DNA of 64,000 nt from Pseudomonas sp. 5P_3.1_Bac2 (lineage in GTDB: Bacteria > Pseudomonadota > Gammaproteobacteria > Pseudomonadales > Pseudomonadaceae): contig NZ_JANLNY010000006.1 of NCBI RefSeq assembly GCF_025465995.1, forward strand, positions 1,054,001 to 1,118,000, given 5' to 3'. Positions within the stretch are counted from its first letter, which is position 1; every line of letters begins with the position of its first letter. The position numbers and the translations under genes were made by a program. Shown here in pieces: positions 9,069-17,838 of this stretch. The notes under the pieces were generated by a model. The model saw only the letters and a list, made by a program, of their open reading frames with translations, made no database searches and was not told the origin of the DNA.

Positions 9069-9395
9069 CTACCTTGCCGCCTCATAGCCTGTCAGCCAGC
9101 CCACACCAGCCGCCACGCCCAGGACACAGAAGCTGTTACGCAGGAGCGCGCGGCGACTGCTGGGCTGCTCCAGGCTACGCAATAACGGCTCGCTGGGGCG
9201 CCCACGCCATGGCGAGGCTTTGAACTGCTCAAGGCTCGCGAGCAATTGTTCATAGACTTGCCGATGACGGGCCGAGGTGCCCCGCCACTGTTCCAGCGCT
9301 GCCTGTTGTGTGGGGCTGAAGTCACCCGATTGAAGCTGCACCAGCCAGGCAATGGCTTGCTCGACGACGGGATCTTGCAATGGCTGCTGACTCAC
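9069..9395 (-). CDS. Short FecR-like (DUF4880) anti-sigma/sigma-regulator protein
   Basis: The protein has 108 residues with a GTG start overlapping the sigma-factor TGA (GTGA). Residues 1-65 match the N-terminal DUF4880 domain of FecR regulators (AIAWLVQLQSGDFSPTQQAALEQW, followed by R-H-R-Q-V-Y-E). A basic stretch and one transmembrane helix follow (about 84-103: NSFCVLGVAAGVGWLTGY). A stop comes just after the helix. Normal FecR proteins are about 320 residues with a periplasmic FecR domain, which is absent here. It is either a truncated gene or a minimal membrane anti-sigma factor without a sensor domain. It is co-translated with the ECF sigma factor upstream. Confidence 0.75.
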   Translation of the reverse strand: MSQQPLQDPVVEQAIAWLVQLQSGDFSPTQQAALEQWRGTSARHRQVYEQLLASLEQFKASPWRGRPSEPLLRSLEQPSSRRALLRNSFCVLGVAAGVGWLTGYEAAR

Positions 9396-9901
9396 TCGCT
9401 CAACCCCAGATAGCAGGCGCGTAAGGCCTGGGTCATCAATTGGTGGATACGCCCCAGCGAGAGGCCCAGGCGTGCACTGATCTGGCTGTAGGTCATGCCG
9501 TCTAACTGGCTATGCACGAATACCGCCTTGGCTTGACCGGATAAGCCATCGAGCATGCGGTCGATGCTCAGCAGACTTTCGATCAGAATCAACTGCTCAT
9601 GGGGCGATGGCTGCACCTGTTCCGGGGCTTCGGCCAATATCTGCAGGTAGGCCCTTTCCAGATCACGGCGGCGCCAGCTTTCGTACATCAGGCGCTGTGC
9701 AATGGTCGTCAGTAATGCCCGCGGTTCGCGGATGGCGCTGGGGTCTGGCAACATCCAGACTTTGAGGAAGGTCTCGGCGGCGATGTCCTCGGCACTGTGA
9801 CTGCAACCGGTGCGATAACACAAACGAGCGCATAGCCATCGGTAGTGCTGCTGAAATATCTGGCCGATAAGGCGGCTCTTAAGCAAAGCATTCGGGTCCA
9901 T
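9392..9901 (-). CDS. ECF sigma factor, FecI-like
   Basis: The protein has 169 residues from the ATG at 9901. An in-frame start 11 codons upstream (9934) is possible, but a GGAG/GGAC sequence just before 9901 and family alignment favour the shorter form. Region 2 is visible (FQQHYRWLCARLCYRTGCSHSAEDIAAETFLKVW), as is region 4 with its helix-turn-helix (LDGMTYSQISARLGLSLGRIHQLM). This is the iron-starvation (FecI/FpvI) subgroup. It is coupled to the FecR-like gene by a 4-base overlap. Candidate targets are the TonB receptor operon (10698-14474), which faces away from it, or the adaptor/giant protein genes downstream. I could not identify a matching promoter. Confidence 0.88.
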   Translation of the reverse strand: MDPNALLKSRLIGQIFQQHYRWLCARLCYRTGCSHSAEDIAAETFLKVWMLPDPSAIREPRALLTTIAQRLMYESWRRRDLERAYLQILAEAPEQVQPSPHEQLILIESLLSIDRMLDGLSGQAKAVFVHSQLDGMTYSQISARLGLSLGRIHQLMTQALRACYLGLSE

Positions 9902-10697
9902 AAGTCCATAATCTCCATGGACTGCACACGCCAACTGATAATTGGTGGTGGGCCTGTAGGTTTGAAGTAGACCTGCATCCAGGCAGGTCCGGCCAGTTTG
10001 CCCGAGCGGACAACTTCAAATAAAATAATAAAAAGAATAATTAAACTGCAAATTTTGCATAACACACCACAACTCTTCAGGTGTGCAAGACACCCTGCGG
10101 CCCCTACATAGGCGTTGTGCATGGCGTAGCCAGACTGCAAGTGCCGCGTATTTTGGCGGCCTGGAGCAATCTGCAAAGGCTCAGCAAATACCTCTGGGGC
10201 GCGGTTGGCGGCAAAGGCCTCGGCGTAGATGAGGCAGCCCAAGGCAATCAGCCTACGGCCCCGATAGATCACAACGGAGTCAGCGCGAAAAGCTTGCGAC
10301 GGTGCGCCGCGCAATCGACTGCCACAGCGCTTCAAGGGCATTGGGAAATACAGTGCGGTGCTCTTTTATTGCCCCAGGCCAACTTAGCGCTCTGCTTATG
10401 CAAGCCCCAGCACGCGCCGCTCAGGGATTGCACCCTAGCCTGTAGCACTGGCGATTCAGATAGGGGCGTCTATCTCCTGAAAACGTTGCTAGATACGCGC
10501 ACACGAGCGCTGCTGGTCGCCCCCTTATGCAGAGAGTTCTTTGTATCTTCAGCGCTGATTTAGGGCGCGTTGAGCGAAGCTTATAAGTGCAAACAAATCG
10601 TCTAGGCACTCAACTAATTGTTCTAACTGAGCAGTGAAAATCCGCCGGCGAAGTTGCTCAAGGTCGTAAACAACATAACGACCCGGAGCAAACTTCC
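9902..10697. other. Divergent intergenic region, sigma factor / TonB operon
   Basis: This region of about 800 bases has no convincing gene. A 160-codon plus-strand frame at 10081-10563 has atypical composition (many Cys and Leu), no RBS and no family motif, so I regard it as spurious. The A+T-rich segment 10015-10065 is a plausible promoter zone for the sigma factor. The promoter for the small exported protein and TonB receptor should lie between about 10560 and 10680; I do not see a clear ECF-type element. Confidence 0.35.
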
Positions 10698-10958
10698 ATG
10701 CTGGTAAGCACATTCACGCTGGCAACGTTGGCCTGCGCGTTGGCCTTGGTTAGTCAGCAGCGCGCCGCCGAACTGTTGACCCAGATCGCCTTGGCGGCAC
10801 ACGAGCAATTTCTGCGCCGCGTCAGCGCCGTGCTGGATTTCTTCGCGCCACTGCCCGCCCCCAATCTCGCCGCCTCGCAGCTGAAACAGGACGTTCTTCT
10901 GCAGCGCGGCTTGCGCACTCAGCCCGAGTTCCTCGCCGAAGCCCGCGCCGGGCTTTAA
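10698..10958 (+). CDS. Small exported or membrane protein preceding TonB receptor
   Basis: The protein has 86 residues. A good RBS (CCGGAGC, 7 bases before the ATG) precedes it and it ends 25 bases before the TonB receptor start, so it is probably the first gene of that operon. The N-terminus is hydrophobic (LVSTFTLATLACALALVSQQ) and could be a signal peptide or membrane anchor. The rest is helical and Ala/Leu-rich (LTQIALAAHEQFLRRVSAVLDF). I do not recognise a family. Codon use resembles that of the neighbouring real genes. Confidence 0.6.
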   Translation: MLVSTFTLATLACALALVSQQRAAELLTQIALAAHEQFLRRVSAVLDFFAPLPAPNLAASQLKQDVLLQRGLRTQPEFLAEARAGL

Positions 10959-10983
10959 CGCCACACTTTGCCAAGGACCGCCC

Positions 10984-13272
10984 ATGCTTGCTCAGTACCG
11001 TACAACCTTACTCGCCAGCCTGCTGCTGGCCGATTCCAGCTGGGCTGCCCAGGCTGCCACTTCCAGCGAACCGCAACTGAGCAAAGTCGTGGTGGTCGGC
11101 GCCCGGGTTAACGAGGCCAGCAGCGCCATTGGCGAAGACAAAATCAGCAACACCCTGACCATCTCACACCAAGCCTTGCTCTCAGCACCAGCCGGCACCT
11201 CCGGCTTGAAAATGCTCGAAGCACTGCCGGGCTTTAACGTGCAGGTCAACGATGCGCTGGGCTTGTACGAGTTTGGCAACTCGGTGTTCGTGCGCGCCTT
11301 CAACTTGCAGCAGATCGGTTTCTCCATCGACGGCGTGCCCTTGGGCCGCACCGACCAGTTTGGCGGCAGCCCGATCTATCGCTACGTCGACAACGAAAAC
11401 ACCGAGCGCGTGACCGCCTCCACCGGCGCCGGCGATGTGACCCAAGACGGCTATGCCTCGCTGGGCCCCTATGTGGACTACCAGACCAGCAACCCTTCGG
11501 CCGAGCCCGGTGCCAGCCTGTCCTATACCCTGGGCAGCGACAGCCTGCGGCGCAGCTTCGTGAAGCTGCAAAGCGGCGAGCATCAAGGCCTGTCGGCCTA
11601 TTTCAGCCGCTCGAAAATCGACGGTGACCTGTGGCGCGGGCCCGGCACCATCGACCGTGAACACTTAGAGGCCAAGGTCCGCTATCGCTTCGGCGAGCGC
11701 GATGAAATCTGGCTGCGTGCGGTGCACAACTCGTTCTACGACTACGACTCGCCCTCCGTCAGCCTCGCCCAGTATCACGGCAGCAGCAACGACCCGTTCG
11801 GTCGCTCCGGCCGCGACTTCGCTTACCTGGGCAGCCTGCCCGCCTTGCCAGAGAGCGTGCCCGGCGTGCGCTATAGCAACAGCAACTACAACCAATACTA
11901 CAAACAGGCGGTCAACCAACGGCGTGACACTCTGTACAGCCTGGGCGGCCAGTTTCAGCTTCGCCCTGATCTGCTCAACTACACCACCCTCTACTACGAG
12001 GCCAAGAAAGGTTTTGGCGTATCTCCCGAGGCCTACTCCACCTCCCTGAGCCTGCATAACGCCGAAAGCAATGTGCCCGGCCTGTACGACCCCAAAGGCT
12101 TGCAGTACGGCCTTTCCGCCCTCAGTGGCCATCGCTTTGGTGGGCGTACCGGGCTGCAATGGCTAGTTGGCGCACATCAGATCGATAGCGGTTTGTGGGC
12201 TGAAACCGATGTGTTCAATCGCCAGCAAGGGCGCTACAACCTGAGCGATGGCAGCCCCACCGGCGAACGCTTACTGAATGAGCCAGTGCACCTGCAAGGC
12301 GACTTCAGCTCAACGCGCAACTCCCTGCAATACCACCTCAAAGACACTTGGTCGCTGCTGGATGATCGTCTGCTTCTGCAAGCCGGCTTTAAGAGCCTGC
12401 ACTTGGAATACCGCATCGAGGGCTATCGCAATGCCGGTGACTACATCAACAACCGCCAGCCGCGCCTCTCTACGCAGTGGAACGATGCCTTCCTGCCCCA
12501 GGCGGGGCTGGTCTACAACCTCACCGATGACACCCAGGTATTTGCCTCCTACTCGGAGAACATGGCCCTGCCCCGTGGCGCCGACGATATCTTCCGCACC
12601 GCCAGCCCCAGCGCGCCACCACCTAAAGCTGAGCGCGCCAAAAACTACGAAGTGGGCTATCGCATCAACCGCCCGAGCTTTAACGCTTCGTGGGCGCTGT
12701 ACCGCACCGATTTCGACAACCGTCTGCAGTCCTTCGCCTCACCGGTGCCGGGCAGCAGTCAAGTGGAAACCTACTACCAGAACGTCGGTAAGGTGCAGGC
12801 CTATGGCACCGAGTTAAGCGGGCAATGGAAGCTGCCGATCCTGGCCGAAAAAGTGGTGCTGAACGGCAACCTCACCTACAACAAATCCACCTTCCGCAAC
12901 GATGCCGGCGGCCTGTCGATCAGCGGCAATGATGTGCCCGACAGCCCACGCTGGCTGGCCCAGGCCGGGCTCACCTATGAGGTGACACCATGGGCCGTGG
13001 TGAATTTCTCCGGGCGCTATATCGGCGAGCGTTACAGCAACTTCACCAACAGCGAATCCGTCCCCGGTTACACCCTGTACAACGCCTACCTGGACCTCAG
13101 TGGTGAGCGCCTGCCTTACACGGCGCTACGAAAATTCAAACTGCGCTTCAACGTCGACAACCTCTTCGACAAAGACTACCTCGGCTACATCCTCACCAGC
13201 ACCAGCGGCCCCGCCGTGTTCCGTCCGGGCTCGCCGCGCACCTTTCAAACCACTCTGAGCATGGACTTATAA
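10984..13272 (+). CDS. TonB-dependent outer-membrane receptor
   Basis: The protein has 762 residues with a signal peptide ending near SWAAQA (about residue 23). A TonB-box-like stretch (SKVVVVGARV) is followed by the plug domain (GTSGLKMLEALPGFNVQVND, then IGFSIDGVPLGR) and a 22-strand-type barrel ending with an aromatic-rich C-terminus (FRPGSPRTFQTTLSMDL). There is no N-terminal secretin/STN signalling domain, so it is not a classical transducer for the nearby ECF/FecR pair. RBS AAGGACC precedes the ATG. It is followed after 2 bases by an M19 dipeptidase, which suggests uptake of a peptide-like or amino-acid-conjugated ligand (inference). The substrate cannot be read from the sequence. Confidence 0.92.
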   Translation: MLAQYRTTLLASLLLADSSWAAQAATSSEPQLSKVVVVGARVNEASSAIGEDKISNTLTISHQALLSAPAGTSGLKMLEALPGFNVQVNDALGLYEFGNSVFVRAFNLQQIGFSIDGVPLGRTDQFGGSPIYRYVDNENTERVTASTGAGDVTQDGYASLGPYVDYQTSNPSAEPGASLSYTLGSDSLRRSFVKLQSGEHQGLSAYFSRSKIDGDLWRGPGTIDREHLEAKVRYRFGERDEIWLRAVHNSFYDYDSPSVSLAQYHGSSNDPFGRSGRDFAYLGSLPALPESVPGVRYSNSNYNQYYKQAVNQRRDTLYSLGGQFQLRPDLLNYTTLYYEAKKGFGVSPEAYSTSLSLHNAESNVPGLYDPKGLQYGLSALSGHRFGGRTGLQWLVGAHQIDSGLWAETDVFNRQQGRYNLSDGSPTGERLLNEPVHLQGDFSSTRNSLQYHLKDTWSLLDDRLLLQAGFKSLHLEYRIEGYRNAGDYINNRQPRLSTQWNDAFLPQAGLVYNLTDDTQVFASYSENMALPRGADDIFRTASPSAPPPKAERAKNYEVGYRINRPSFNASWALYRTDFDNRLQSFASPVPGSSQVETYYQNVGKVQAYGTELSGQWKLPILAEKVVLNGNLTYNKSTFRNDAGGLSISGNDVPDSPRWLAQAGLTYEVTPWAVVNFSGRYIGERYSNFTNSESVPGYTLYNAYLDLSGERLPYTALRKFKLRFNVDNLFDKDYLGYILTSTSGPAVFRPGSPRTFQTTLSMDL

Positions 13273-13274
13273 AT

Positions 13275-14474
13275 ATGCATAAGTACCTGATGCTGCTGGC
13301 CGTTCTGCCGCTATTAGCCAGCGCCGAGAGCAGTGTTAGCCCAGCCGCTTTGGCCTTGCACCAGCGCCTGTTGGTGCTCGACAGCCACCTCGATACGCCA
13401 CTGAGCCTGACCCGCCCCGGCTGGGATATTCTTGAGCGTCATGACTATCGCCAGGATGGCAGCCAGGTCGACTTGCCCCGCATGCGTGAAGGCGGCCTGG
13501 ACGGTGGCTTCTTCGCCATCTACACACCGCAAGGGCCACGCACCGAAGAAGGCCGCGCTTACGCCAGCGCTTATGGCTTAGCCACCCTCACCCGCATCCG
13601 CGACGTGATTGAACGCAACCCGGAAAGCTTCGCCCTGGCCCTGAACGCCGACGACGCCCGGCGTATCGCCGCTCAAGGTAAACGCGTGGTGTTTATCAGC
13701 ATGGAAAACGCCGAGCCACTTAGCTCCGCCCCCGAGCTGCTCAATACCTACTATCGCCAAGGTCTGCGCATGCTCGGCCTGGTGCACTTTATGAATAACG
13801 AGTTGGCCGACTCCGCCACGGCACTCCCCGAGTGGCATGGTCTGAGCCCCAAAGGTCGTGAGCTGGTGCAGCAGGCCAATCGCCTGGGGATACTGCTCGA
13901 CGTGTCCCACGCCAGCGATGCGGTATTCGACCAAGTGCTGGCGTTATCCAGCGCGCCCATTATTGCCTCGCACTCCAGCAGCCGCGCCGTCAACAACCAT
14001 CCACGCAACCTCGACGATGCCCGCGTGCGTCAATTGGCGGCCAAAGGCGGTGTCATTCAGGTCAACGCCTACAGCGATTACCTGATCCCCCTCAGCACCA
14101 ATCTGGAACGCAACAAAGCCATGGCCCAACTCGGCGCGCGCTTCCACAACCTCGCGGCCTTAAGCCCCGAGCAGACCCAGCAGCTTTACCAGGAGCGCGA
14201 CAGCATCAACCAACGCTTCGCCCAACCGCAGGCCAGCCTCGATGTGTTTATGCAGCATCTGCTGCACCTGTTAGAAGTGGCCGGTACTGAACATGTCGGC
14301 ATCGGCGCCGACTGGGATGGCGGTGGCGGCGTCAGCGGCCTGGAGGATGTCAGCCGACTCCCCGTGATAACCCAACGCCTGCTGGACGCCGGCTATAGCG
14401 AAGAGCAGATAGGTAATATCTGGAGCGGCAACTTGCTGCGGGTGTTGCAAGAAGCACAAGCGGCGGCCCGCTAA
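13275..14474 (+). CDS. Membrane dipeptidase, peptidase M19 family
   Basis: The protein has 399 residues with an N-terminal signal peptide (YLMLLAVLPLLASAES). Zinc-site motifs of renal-dipeptidase homologues are present: DSHLDTP (His38, Asp40), the bridging-Glu motif ISMENAEPL, LDVSHASD, the His-bearing SHSSSRAVNNHPRN, and GIGADWDGGG. The expected activity is hydrolysis of dipeptides or D-amino-acid-containing dipeptides in the periplasm. It starts 2 bases after the TonB receptor stop, so the two are one operon and likely act in series on one imported ligand. In pseudomonads, M19 enzymes also occur in siderophore and redox-cofactor loci. Confidence 0.92.
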   Translation: MHKYLMLLAVLPLLASAESSVSPAALALHQRLLVLDSHLDTPLSLTRPGWDILERHDYRQDGSQVDLPRMREGGLDGGFFAIYTPQGPRTEEGRAYASAYGLATLTRIRDVIERNPESFALALNADDARRIAAQGKRVVFISMENAEPLSSAPELLNTYYRQGLRMLGLVHFMNNELADSATALPEWHGLSPKGRELVQQANRLGILLDVSHASDAVFDQVLALSSAPIIASHSSSRAVNNHPRNLDDARVRQLAAKGGVIQVNAYSDYLIPLSTNLERNKAMAQLGARFHNLAALSPEQTQQLYQERDSINQRFAQPQASLDVFMQHLLHLLEVAGTEHVGIGADWDGGGGVSGLEDVSRLPVITQRLLDAGYSEEQIGNIWSGNLLRVLQEAQAAAR

Positions 14475-15377
14475 ACATGATCAAGCAACCACAAGCTTGC
14501 GCCGATGATTTAATGCACAAAACAGCCTTGCTAGTGGGCTCAAGCGGCATACTCTGGCCCATCCGTTACAAGACAGATTCGCAACTTTTACACTGAGTTT
14601 TATACGTCAGCAGCAACTATCAACGCGGCATTCAGCGATTAATAGATGCAAACCCACAGGTGATCCCAAAGAGGAAATCACAGGGCAAAATAACAGGCAT
14701 ATTAATTATTATTTAAGAATATTTATAAAAATATCAGACAGCCAAGCCTCACAAAGCCAAAGCACAGCATAAAATTATATTTACAGGCCCTAAACAGCGT
14801 ACTACTGCAAAATACTCCACAGCCTTACCAGCAATACCACTTACCAATCCTGCCAATCAATCAAATCGTGAAGGCGAATTAAAGAACAAGACGAAAAATC
14901 CAGCATCTATAAATACAAAAGTGGTCACAAACAAACAATCAAGCGGAACAGCCGTACAAAAACAACACACTCATTCAACCAATAAGTTCCAAATAACTAT
15001 CTGACTAAAAGTTTGTTTCCCCAAGCAATAAACCAGTAAAAAACAAAGTTCACAAACATGAGGCCAAGCAATTTAAACAAATCAACCACTATTGTATCTG
15101 TAAAATCTTCGTAAAATTTTTCGAGTAAAGAAAATCCCTAGCCAGTCACAAGCGAACCTATCGCCACAATCCCACGCCCCTCTTTCGTGGTCGCCACGAA
15201 CATAAATCAATTAGGCCCCAACTGTAACGGCCACTATTTTGATTGTACTTTTGAACATCAATAATATGTAAATCAATTACTCAGTCAGACAATAATGGCG
15301 CTATAAGATCAAGCAACCCTCAAAGAAATACAGCCATGCTGGCAGTGGCAATTTGGCGCCACTGTCATTCCAGCCGC
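14475..15377. other. A+T-rich gene-free region
   Basis: This stretch of about 900 bases between the dipeptidase and the LysR gene has no ORF of note on either strand. From about 14580 to 15300 it is strikingly A+T-rich compared with its surroundings, with many A-runs. It may mark the left boundary of an acquired block that contains the GH3 cluster. No insertion-sequence ends, tRNA or repeats were seen. Confidence 0.5.
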
Positions 15378-16283
15378 TCAACTGAACTCTTCCATAATGA
15401 AGCCAATAAAGGCTTTGAGCTTGAATGGCATATGCGAACTTTTGCGGTACACCAGATGCATTGCCCGCGACGGTACCTGATAACCCGGCAACAACTCCAC
15501 CAAGCGCCCGTCGGCCAGGTGATCGCTGACCATCAGCTCTGGAAGCAAGGCGATCCCATACCCACTCAGCACCATGATGCAAACCCCCTGGGCATCATTG
15601 ACCTGCATCCTAGCCGGGACCGAAACCTTAGTGAACTCGGCGTCTATACGTAAAAACTCCCAGGTGTTCTGCAAGCTGTTCCAGGTCGTTTTGTGCTCGT
15701 CAAAATACGTCGCAATGCATTCGTGGATGACCAAATCCTCCGGTTTTTCCGGTACGCCATTTTTCTCCAGGTAGGCTGGGGCCGCGCATAAAACCAACTT
15801 GTAAGGCCGCAGTGGGCGGGCCACCAAACATGAATCAGTCAGTGCCCCCAAACGCACAGCGGCATCGAAGCGGTTATCAGAGAAATCGACCAGCTCATCA
15901 CTGATCGAGACATCGACTCTGATCTTTGGCAGAGCCTGATAAAACTTATCGAGCAGTGGCAGAAAGGCAAATATGCCAAAGGTCCGCGGCATGGAGATGT
16001 TCAAAACCCCTTCGGGGTTCTCAACAACATGAGAGGCAGCCTCTTCACTCTCACGCAACAGATCAAAAATATTGCGACAGGTTTTGTAGTAACAAGCGCC
16101 AAAGTCGGTAATGGATATCTTCCGTGTTGTGCGCAACAGCAGTACCGCACCGAGCTCCCCTTCTAAATACTTGATGTAATTACTGACCATCGCGACCGAC
16201 ATGTTGAGTTTCTGAGCAGCTCTGGTGAGGCTAGCACTATCAACAACCTGCACAAATACCTGCAGCGCCCTAAGTTTATCCAT
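15378..16283 (-). CDS. LysR-family regulator of the GH3 cluster
   Basis: The protein has 301 residues from the ATG at 16283 (MDKLRALQVFVQVVDSASL); an ATG four codons upstream is less typical of the family. The N-terminal winged helix-turn-helix is clear (SLTRAAQKLNMSVAMVSNYIKYLEG), followed by the substrate-binding domain (LRIDAEF, VNDAQGVCIMVLSGYGIALLPELM). It resembles the PA2877/CrgA-like subgroup that begins MDKL/MDRL. It is divergent from the operon starting at 16560, with a 276-base spacer, and is therefore the probable activator of that cluster. The ligand is unknown and may be the pathway product or precursor. Confidence 0.9.
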   Translation of the reverse strand: MDKLRALQVFVQVVDSASLTRAAQKLNMSVAMVSNYIKYLEGELGAVLLLRTTRKISITDFGACYYKTCRNIFDLLRESEEAASHVVENPEGVLNISMPRTFGIFAFLPLLDKFYQALPKIRVDVSISDELVDFSDNRFDAAVRLGALTDSCLVARPLRPYKLVLCAAPAYLEKNGVPEKPEDLVIHECIATYFDEHKTTWNSLQNTWEFLRIDAEFTKVSVPARMQVNDAQGVCIMVLSGYGIALLPELMVSDHLADGRLVELLPGYQVPSRAMHLVYRKSSHMPFKLKAFIGFIMEEFS

Positions 16284-16559
16284 AACCTCAAACACTCCGT
16301 ATTACACTGAACTCAACACAGCAATTTGCAGATGCGTTCCGTGTTCACCGGGCAAGATTTTCTATCCCCGACAGATCGCACATCTGCTCGATGCTGAGGG
16401 ATTTTTCTTGCACAATGACTACTCTGAGCAACACCACGCCTCACTAATACCACTCTTCAGCCGATGTAAAAAGTGTTTTCAATCATTAGTGCTTTATCTG
16501 GCGCGCCGAAGGTAAGACGCTCTACTCCCATGTTGCGGACTAATCGACGGGGATAATGC

Positions 16560-16769
16560 ATGAAGGTTGTCTATGAAAACTGGAAAGGCATAGTACGCGA
16601 GCGAAACATCGAGGTGGACTTCCTTCACTTCGGCAGTACCGAACACCACACCACACCACAGTGGCTTTTGCGATGCAAAGACCTTGAAACTAACCAAGTA
16701 CATGACTTTTCTTTGATAAAGATTAAAGAAATGGATGCTGCACAACTTAGCTTCAGGAGTAAGACATGA
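16560..16769 (+). CDS. WYL-like small protein heading the GH3 operon
   Basis: The protein has 69 residues. The ATG is preceded by GGGGA at suitable spacing, and the TGA overlaps the next gene start (ATGA), which supports it as real. The sequence (VVYENWKGIVRERNIEVDF, FGSTEHHTTPQWLLRCKDLE, VHDFSLIKI) matches the small beta-barrel WYL-like domain found alone or fused to NUDIX and regulatory proteins. These domains bind small ligands or nucleotides in related families. Being first in the operon, it could be a ligand-sensing accessory to the LysR regulator or a pathway chaperone (inference). Confidence 0.65.
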   Translation: MKVVYENWKGIVRERNIEVDFLHFGSTEHHTTPQWLLRCKDLETNQVHDFSLIKIKEMDAAQLSFRSKT

Positions 16770-17749
16770 AACTTGTAAAACTCGGCTCACAAGGTCTGAA
16801 GGTTTCCAGGCTCGGTTTAGGTTGTATGGGGATGAGCCAATGGTATGGCGAACCCGATGATGTGGAATCCACCCGCACCCTGCTGCAGGCCATCGACCTT
16901 GGGGTGAATTTCTTCGACAGCGCCGAGGCCTACGGCCCCTTCACCAATGAAACGCTGATTGGCAAGGCGCTCAAAGGGGTTCGCGACAAAGCGGTGATTG
17001 CCACCAAGTTCGGATTTGACCTGCGCGATGGCAAGATCGTTGGGGTCAATAGCCGTCCCGAGCACATTGTTGATGTGGTCAACGCGAGCTTGAAGCGGCT
17101 GGACACCGATTACCTTGACGTTCTCTATCAGCACCGGATCGACCCAAGCATCCCGATCGAAGAAGTGGTGGGCGTCATGGGCCAACTGGTCCAGGCCGGC
17201 AAAGTCAAATACCTGGGCCTGTGCGAAGTCGGGGTCAACACCATCGAGCGCGCGCACAAGGTTCATCCGCTGTCGGTGGTGCAAAGCGAGTACTCGTTGT
17301 GGGAGCGCAACATCGAGCAGGATGTACTGCCAACCTTGCGCCAACTCGGTATCGGCCTGGTCTCCTTCTGCCCGCTCGGGCGAGGCTTTCTCACCGGCAC
17401 GGTGGAGCGAGCGGAACATTATCCCGACACCGATTTCCGCGCCCAGGACCCGCGCCTGCAAGGCCAGAATTATGACAACAACATGTCGATCACTAAACAG
17501 ATTCTCGCTCTGGCCAATAAAATTGGCATCAGCCCATCACAACTGGCCATCGGTTGGATCTTGGCCCAGGGCGACGACATAGTGCCCATCCCTGGCACCA
17601 AACGGCGCAAGTACCTTGAGCAAAACTGCGCCGCGACCGGCATTGAGCTCTCGCCAGAAACGCTCCGCGAACTCGTGCAAATCACCAGTGACCTCCCCGC
17701 CTCTGGGCCTCGCTACAACGAAAGAATGATGGCCTTCGTCGATCGTTGA
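16766..17749 (+). CDS. Aldo/keto reductase
   Basis: The protein has 327 residues. Motifs of NADPH-dependent AKRs are present: GLGCMGMSQWYG, NFFDSAEAYGP (catalytic Asp/Tyr), VIATKFGF (Lys) and LYQHRIDPSIPIEEVVGVM, with a cofactor-binding C-terminus (PGTKRRKYLEQN). It is closest in layout to the plant and bacterial AKR13/perakine-reductase-like enzymes. It begins on the ATGA overlap with the small WYL-like gene. In this operon it would reduce a carbonyl of the pathway intermediate. Confidence 0.93.
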   Translation: MKLVKLGSQGLKVSRLGLGCMGMSQWYGEPDDVESTRTLLQAIDLGVNFFDSAEAYGPFTNETLIGKALKGVRDKAVIATKFGFDLRDGKIVGVNSRPEHIVDVVNASLKRLDTDYLDVLYQHRIDPSIPIEEVVGVMGQLVQAGKVKYLGLCEVGVNTIERAHKVHPLSVVQSEYSLWERNIEQDVLPTLRQLGIGLVSFCPLGRGFLTGTVERAEHYPDTDFRAQDPRLQGQNYDNNMSITKQILALANKIGISPSQLAIGWILAQGDDIVPIPGTKRRKYLEQNCAATGIELSPETLRELVQITSDLPASGPRYNERMMAFVDR

Positions 17750-17838
17750 GCACACCCATGCCTGAAAACCAACGCCTGCAGTGAGAAAGAATTCCAGTGC
17801 TTGAGTAAAACTTGTCATTACGAAATAAGGAAATTTCG

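Noticed and set aside
8768..9085. Minus-strand frame as a possible FecR C-terminal domain in another frame
   Set aside because: The translation lacks the FecR periplasmic motifs, so a simple frameshift does not explain the short FecR.
10081..10563. 160-codon plus-strand frame upstream of the TonB operon
   Set aside because: No RBS, no motif, atypical residue composition.
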